The notes under the pieces were generated by a model. That model made no database searches and was not told where the DNA came from. It saw nothing but the letters and a program-made list of their open reading frames with translations. From [Actinomadura] parvosata subsp. kistnae (GTDB taxonomy: Bacteria > Actinomycetota > Actinomycetes > Streptosporangiales > Streptosporangiaceae): a stretch of DNA of 64,000 nucleotides. Location: contig NZ_OOHJ01000018.1 of NCBI RefSeq assembly GCF_900323885.1, positions 3,645,001-3,709,000 on the forward strand, written 5' to 3'. Made by a program: the position numbers and the translations under genes. Below are positions 62,256-64,000 of the stretch, one piece after another. Numbering within the stretch: position 1 is the first letter of the stretch; each line of letters begins with the position of its first letter.

Positions 62256-63707
62256 ATGCGTACCGCTTACACCGCCGACCAGATCAGGGGCGCCGAGCAC
62301 GCGCTCATGGCCCGGCTGCCCGAGGGCGCGCTCATGCAGCGGGCCGCCGCCGGGCTCGCCGCCGTCTGCGCCGACCTGCTGGGCCGCGTCTACGGCAGGC
62401 GCGTCGTGCTGCTCGTCGGCAGCGGCGACAACGGCGGCGACGCCCTGTACGCGGGCGAGCGGCTGGCCAGGCGCGGCGCCCGGGTGGAGGCCGTGCTCGC
62501 CGGCTCCAAGACGCACGAGGCCGGGCTGCGCGCGCTGCTCGACGCCGGCGGGCGGGTCGCCGACGGGCACGTGGTGGAGGCGGCCGACCTGATCATCGAC
62601 GGGCTCGTGGGCATCGGGGCCTCCGGGGCGCTGCGGGAGCCGTACGCGCGGCTCGCGCAGGAGGCGAACGCCGCCCGGGGCACGGTCGTGGCCGTCGACG
62701 TGCCCAGCGGCGTGGACGCGAGCAGCGGCCGGGTCGAGGGCGCCGCCGTCCGGGCCGGGGTGACCGTGACCATGGGGGCGTACAAGACGGGGCTGCTCGT
62801 CGACCCGGGCGCCGCCGTCGCGGGGCGGGTCGAGCTGTGCGACATCGGGCTGGGCCCGTACCTGCCCGATCCCGACGTCGCCGCGCTCACCGGCCGCGAT
62901 GTGGACGGGCTGCTGCCGCGCCCCGGCGGCGAGTCGGACAAGTACCGCAGAGGGGTGCTGGGGGTCGCGGCGGGCAGCGACCTGTTCACCGGCGCGGCCG
63001 TGCTCGCCGTCGGCGGCGCGCTGCGCGGCGGCGCCGGCATGGTCAGGTACGCCGGCCGCGAGGCGCCGGTCGCCCAGGTGCGCGCCCAGTGGCCCGAGGC
63101 CGTGGTCACGCTGCTCGACGAGCCTTCGATCGAGCACGTGGGCCGCGTGCAGGCGTGGGTGCTCGGCCCCGGGCTCGGCACCGACGCCTGGGCGCACGAG
63201 CTGGCCGCCAGGGTGCTGGCCACCGACGTGCCCGTGCTGGTCGACGCCGACGGGCTGACGCTCGTGTCGCGGGACCCCGGGCTGCTGCGGCGGGCCGCGC
63301 CGGTGCTGATCACGCCGCACGCGGGCGAGCTGTCCAGGCTCATCGGCGCCGACCGGGCCGCCATCGAGGCGGCCCGGCTGGAGCACGCCCGGCGGGCGGC
63401 GGCCGAGCTGGGCGTGACCGTGCTGCTCAAGGGCTCGACCACGGTGGTGGCCGAGGAGGGCAGGCCGGCGCGGGTGAACGTCACCGGCACGCCCTGGCTG
63501 GCCACCGGCGGCACCGGCGACGTGCTGTCGGGGCTGGCGGGCGCGCTGCTCGCCCAGGGGCTGAGCTGCTATGACGCCGCCTCGTGCGCGGCCTTCCTGC
63601 ACGGGGTCGCGGGCGGGTTGGCCGCCGACGGCGCCCCCCTGGCCGCCGCCGACGTGGCCACGGCGATCCCGGCCGCCATGCGTACGGTGGCGGAAGCGGC
63701 GCGCTGA
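62256..63707 (+). CDS. nnr: Bifunctional NAD(P)HX epimerase/dehydratase
   Basis: Repairs hydrated NADH and NADPH. 483 residues: an N-terminal YjeF_N epimerase (VLLVGSGDNGGDALYAG, VAVDVPSGVDASSGR; about 1-220) and a C-terminal ribokinase-like ADP-dependent dehydratase (ITPHAGELSRLIG, TPWLATGGTGDVLSGLAG). The fused form is common. It sits between acpS and alr. Confidence 0.95.
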   Translation: MRTAYTADQIRGAEHALMARLPEGALMQRAAAGLAAVCADLLGRVYGRRVVLLVGSGDNGGDALYAGERLARRGARVEAVLAGSKTHEAGLRALLDAGGRVADGHVVEAADLIIDGLVGIGASGALREPYARLAQEANAARGTVVAVDVPSGVDASSGRVEGAAVRAGVTVTMGAYKTGLLVDPGAAVAGRVELCDIGLGPYLPDPDVAALTGRDVDGLLPRPGGESDKYRRGVLGVAAGSDLFTGAAVLAVGGALRGGAGMVRYAGREAPVAQVRAQWPEAVVTLLDEPSIEHVGRVQAWVLGPGLGTDAWAHELAARVLATDVPVLVDADGLTLVSRDPGLLRRAAPVLITPHAGELSRLIGADRAAIEAARLEHARRAAAELGVTVLLKGSTTVVAEEGRPARVNVTGTPWLATGGTGDVLSGLAGALLAQGLSCYDAASCAAFLHGVAGGLAADGAPLAAADVATAIPAAMRTVAEAAR

Positions 63708-63801
63708 CCAGCCGGCGGGGCCGTGTTGACCAGCGTCGATCTCAAGGCGCGCTGGATGGAAACTGGACCCGGCGACGTGCGGGAGCTGCCACACTAGAAG
63801 G

Positions 63802-64000
63802 ATGTACTCCCCAGTGGCGACGCCCGCCGAGGCACGCGTCGATCTGGCCGCCATCAGGCACAACGTCGCGCTGCTCAAGGAGCGCGCGGGCGGCGCGGAG
63901 ATCATGGGCGCGGTCAAGGCCGACGCCTACGGGCACGGGCTGGTGCCAGCGTCCGAGGCGGTGCTGGAGGGCGGCGCGAGCCGGCTGGGCACGGCGTTCG
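63802..64000 (+). CDS. alr: Alanine racemase, N-terminal part (runs off the window)
   Basis: First 66 residues of the enzyme that makes D-alanine for peptidoglycan. ARVDLAAIRHNVALLKERAG leads to AVKADAYGHG, whose Lys39 holds pyridoxal phosphate. ATG behind AGAAGG. The 94-base gap after nnr may hold a promoter (CACACT at 63790-63795), but no good -35 is seen. Confidence 0.92.
   Translation, partial: MYSPVATPAEARVDLAAIRHNVALLKERAGGAEIMGAVKADAYGHGLVPASEAVLEGGASRLGTAF

Overview
The window is a chromosomal segment of a very GC-rich actinomycete. GTG and TTG starts, the rplJL-mceG-rpoBC order, a zinc-type S14 and bS21-free S10/spc/alpha clusters all point to Actinobacteria. The mix of AfsR-type regulator, FHA membrane protein and large proline/glycine-rich membrane proteins suggests a filamentous Streptosporangiaceae-like organism. 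Nonomuraea is a guess from style only; no 16S or phylogeny is available here.

Layout. 1-10.8 kb: 3' part of an AfsR/SARP-family regulator, a LppX-like lipoprotein, rplJ-rplL, a family 39 glycosyltransferase, a divergent SnoaL/TetR pair, an MceG-type ATPase and two Mce-associated-like membrane proteins. 11.1-18.7 kb: rpoB-rpoC behind strong promoters. 18.8-21 kb (minus): an FHA membrane protein and a small protein, translationally coupled and sharing an eight-residue Gly/Asn/Phe repeat. 21.3-25.9 kb: rpsL-rpsG-fusA-tuf. 26-44 kb: the S10, spc and alpha ribosomal clusters with secY, adk, map, infA, rpoA and rplQ, interrupted by a DUF1707 protein and a small secreted protein, then truA. 45.1-51 kb (minus): three exported or membrane proteins, two of them paralogues with long low-complexity N termini, one frameshifted. 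51.1-53.6 kb: rplM-rpsI-glmM. 53.6-54.9 kb: two broken genes meeting head to head. 54.9-59.2 kb (minus): a two-ATPase/two-permease ABC cluster and a DUF389 protein. 59.4-64 kb: coaA (minus), PhoX-like protein, acpS, nnr and the start of alr.

Most of the window is the core machinery for translation and transcription, with CoA, acyl-carrier, cell-wall precursor and NAD(P)HX-repair genes at the end. Compact operons with one- to eight-base overlaps alternate with hairpins that punctuate them.

The most unusual parts are the FHA/small-protein pair with a shared candidate assembly motif, a 38-bp triplication that created two chained mini-ORFs between the Mce-associated genes, short tandem repeats between two convergent gene pairs, a deletion scar at 54.3 kb, and three reading-frame breaks that each look like loss of one G or C from a homopolymer. 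No IS element, CRISPR array, rRNA or tRNA was recognised.
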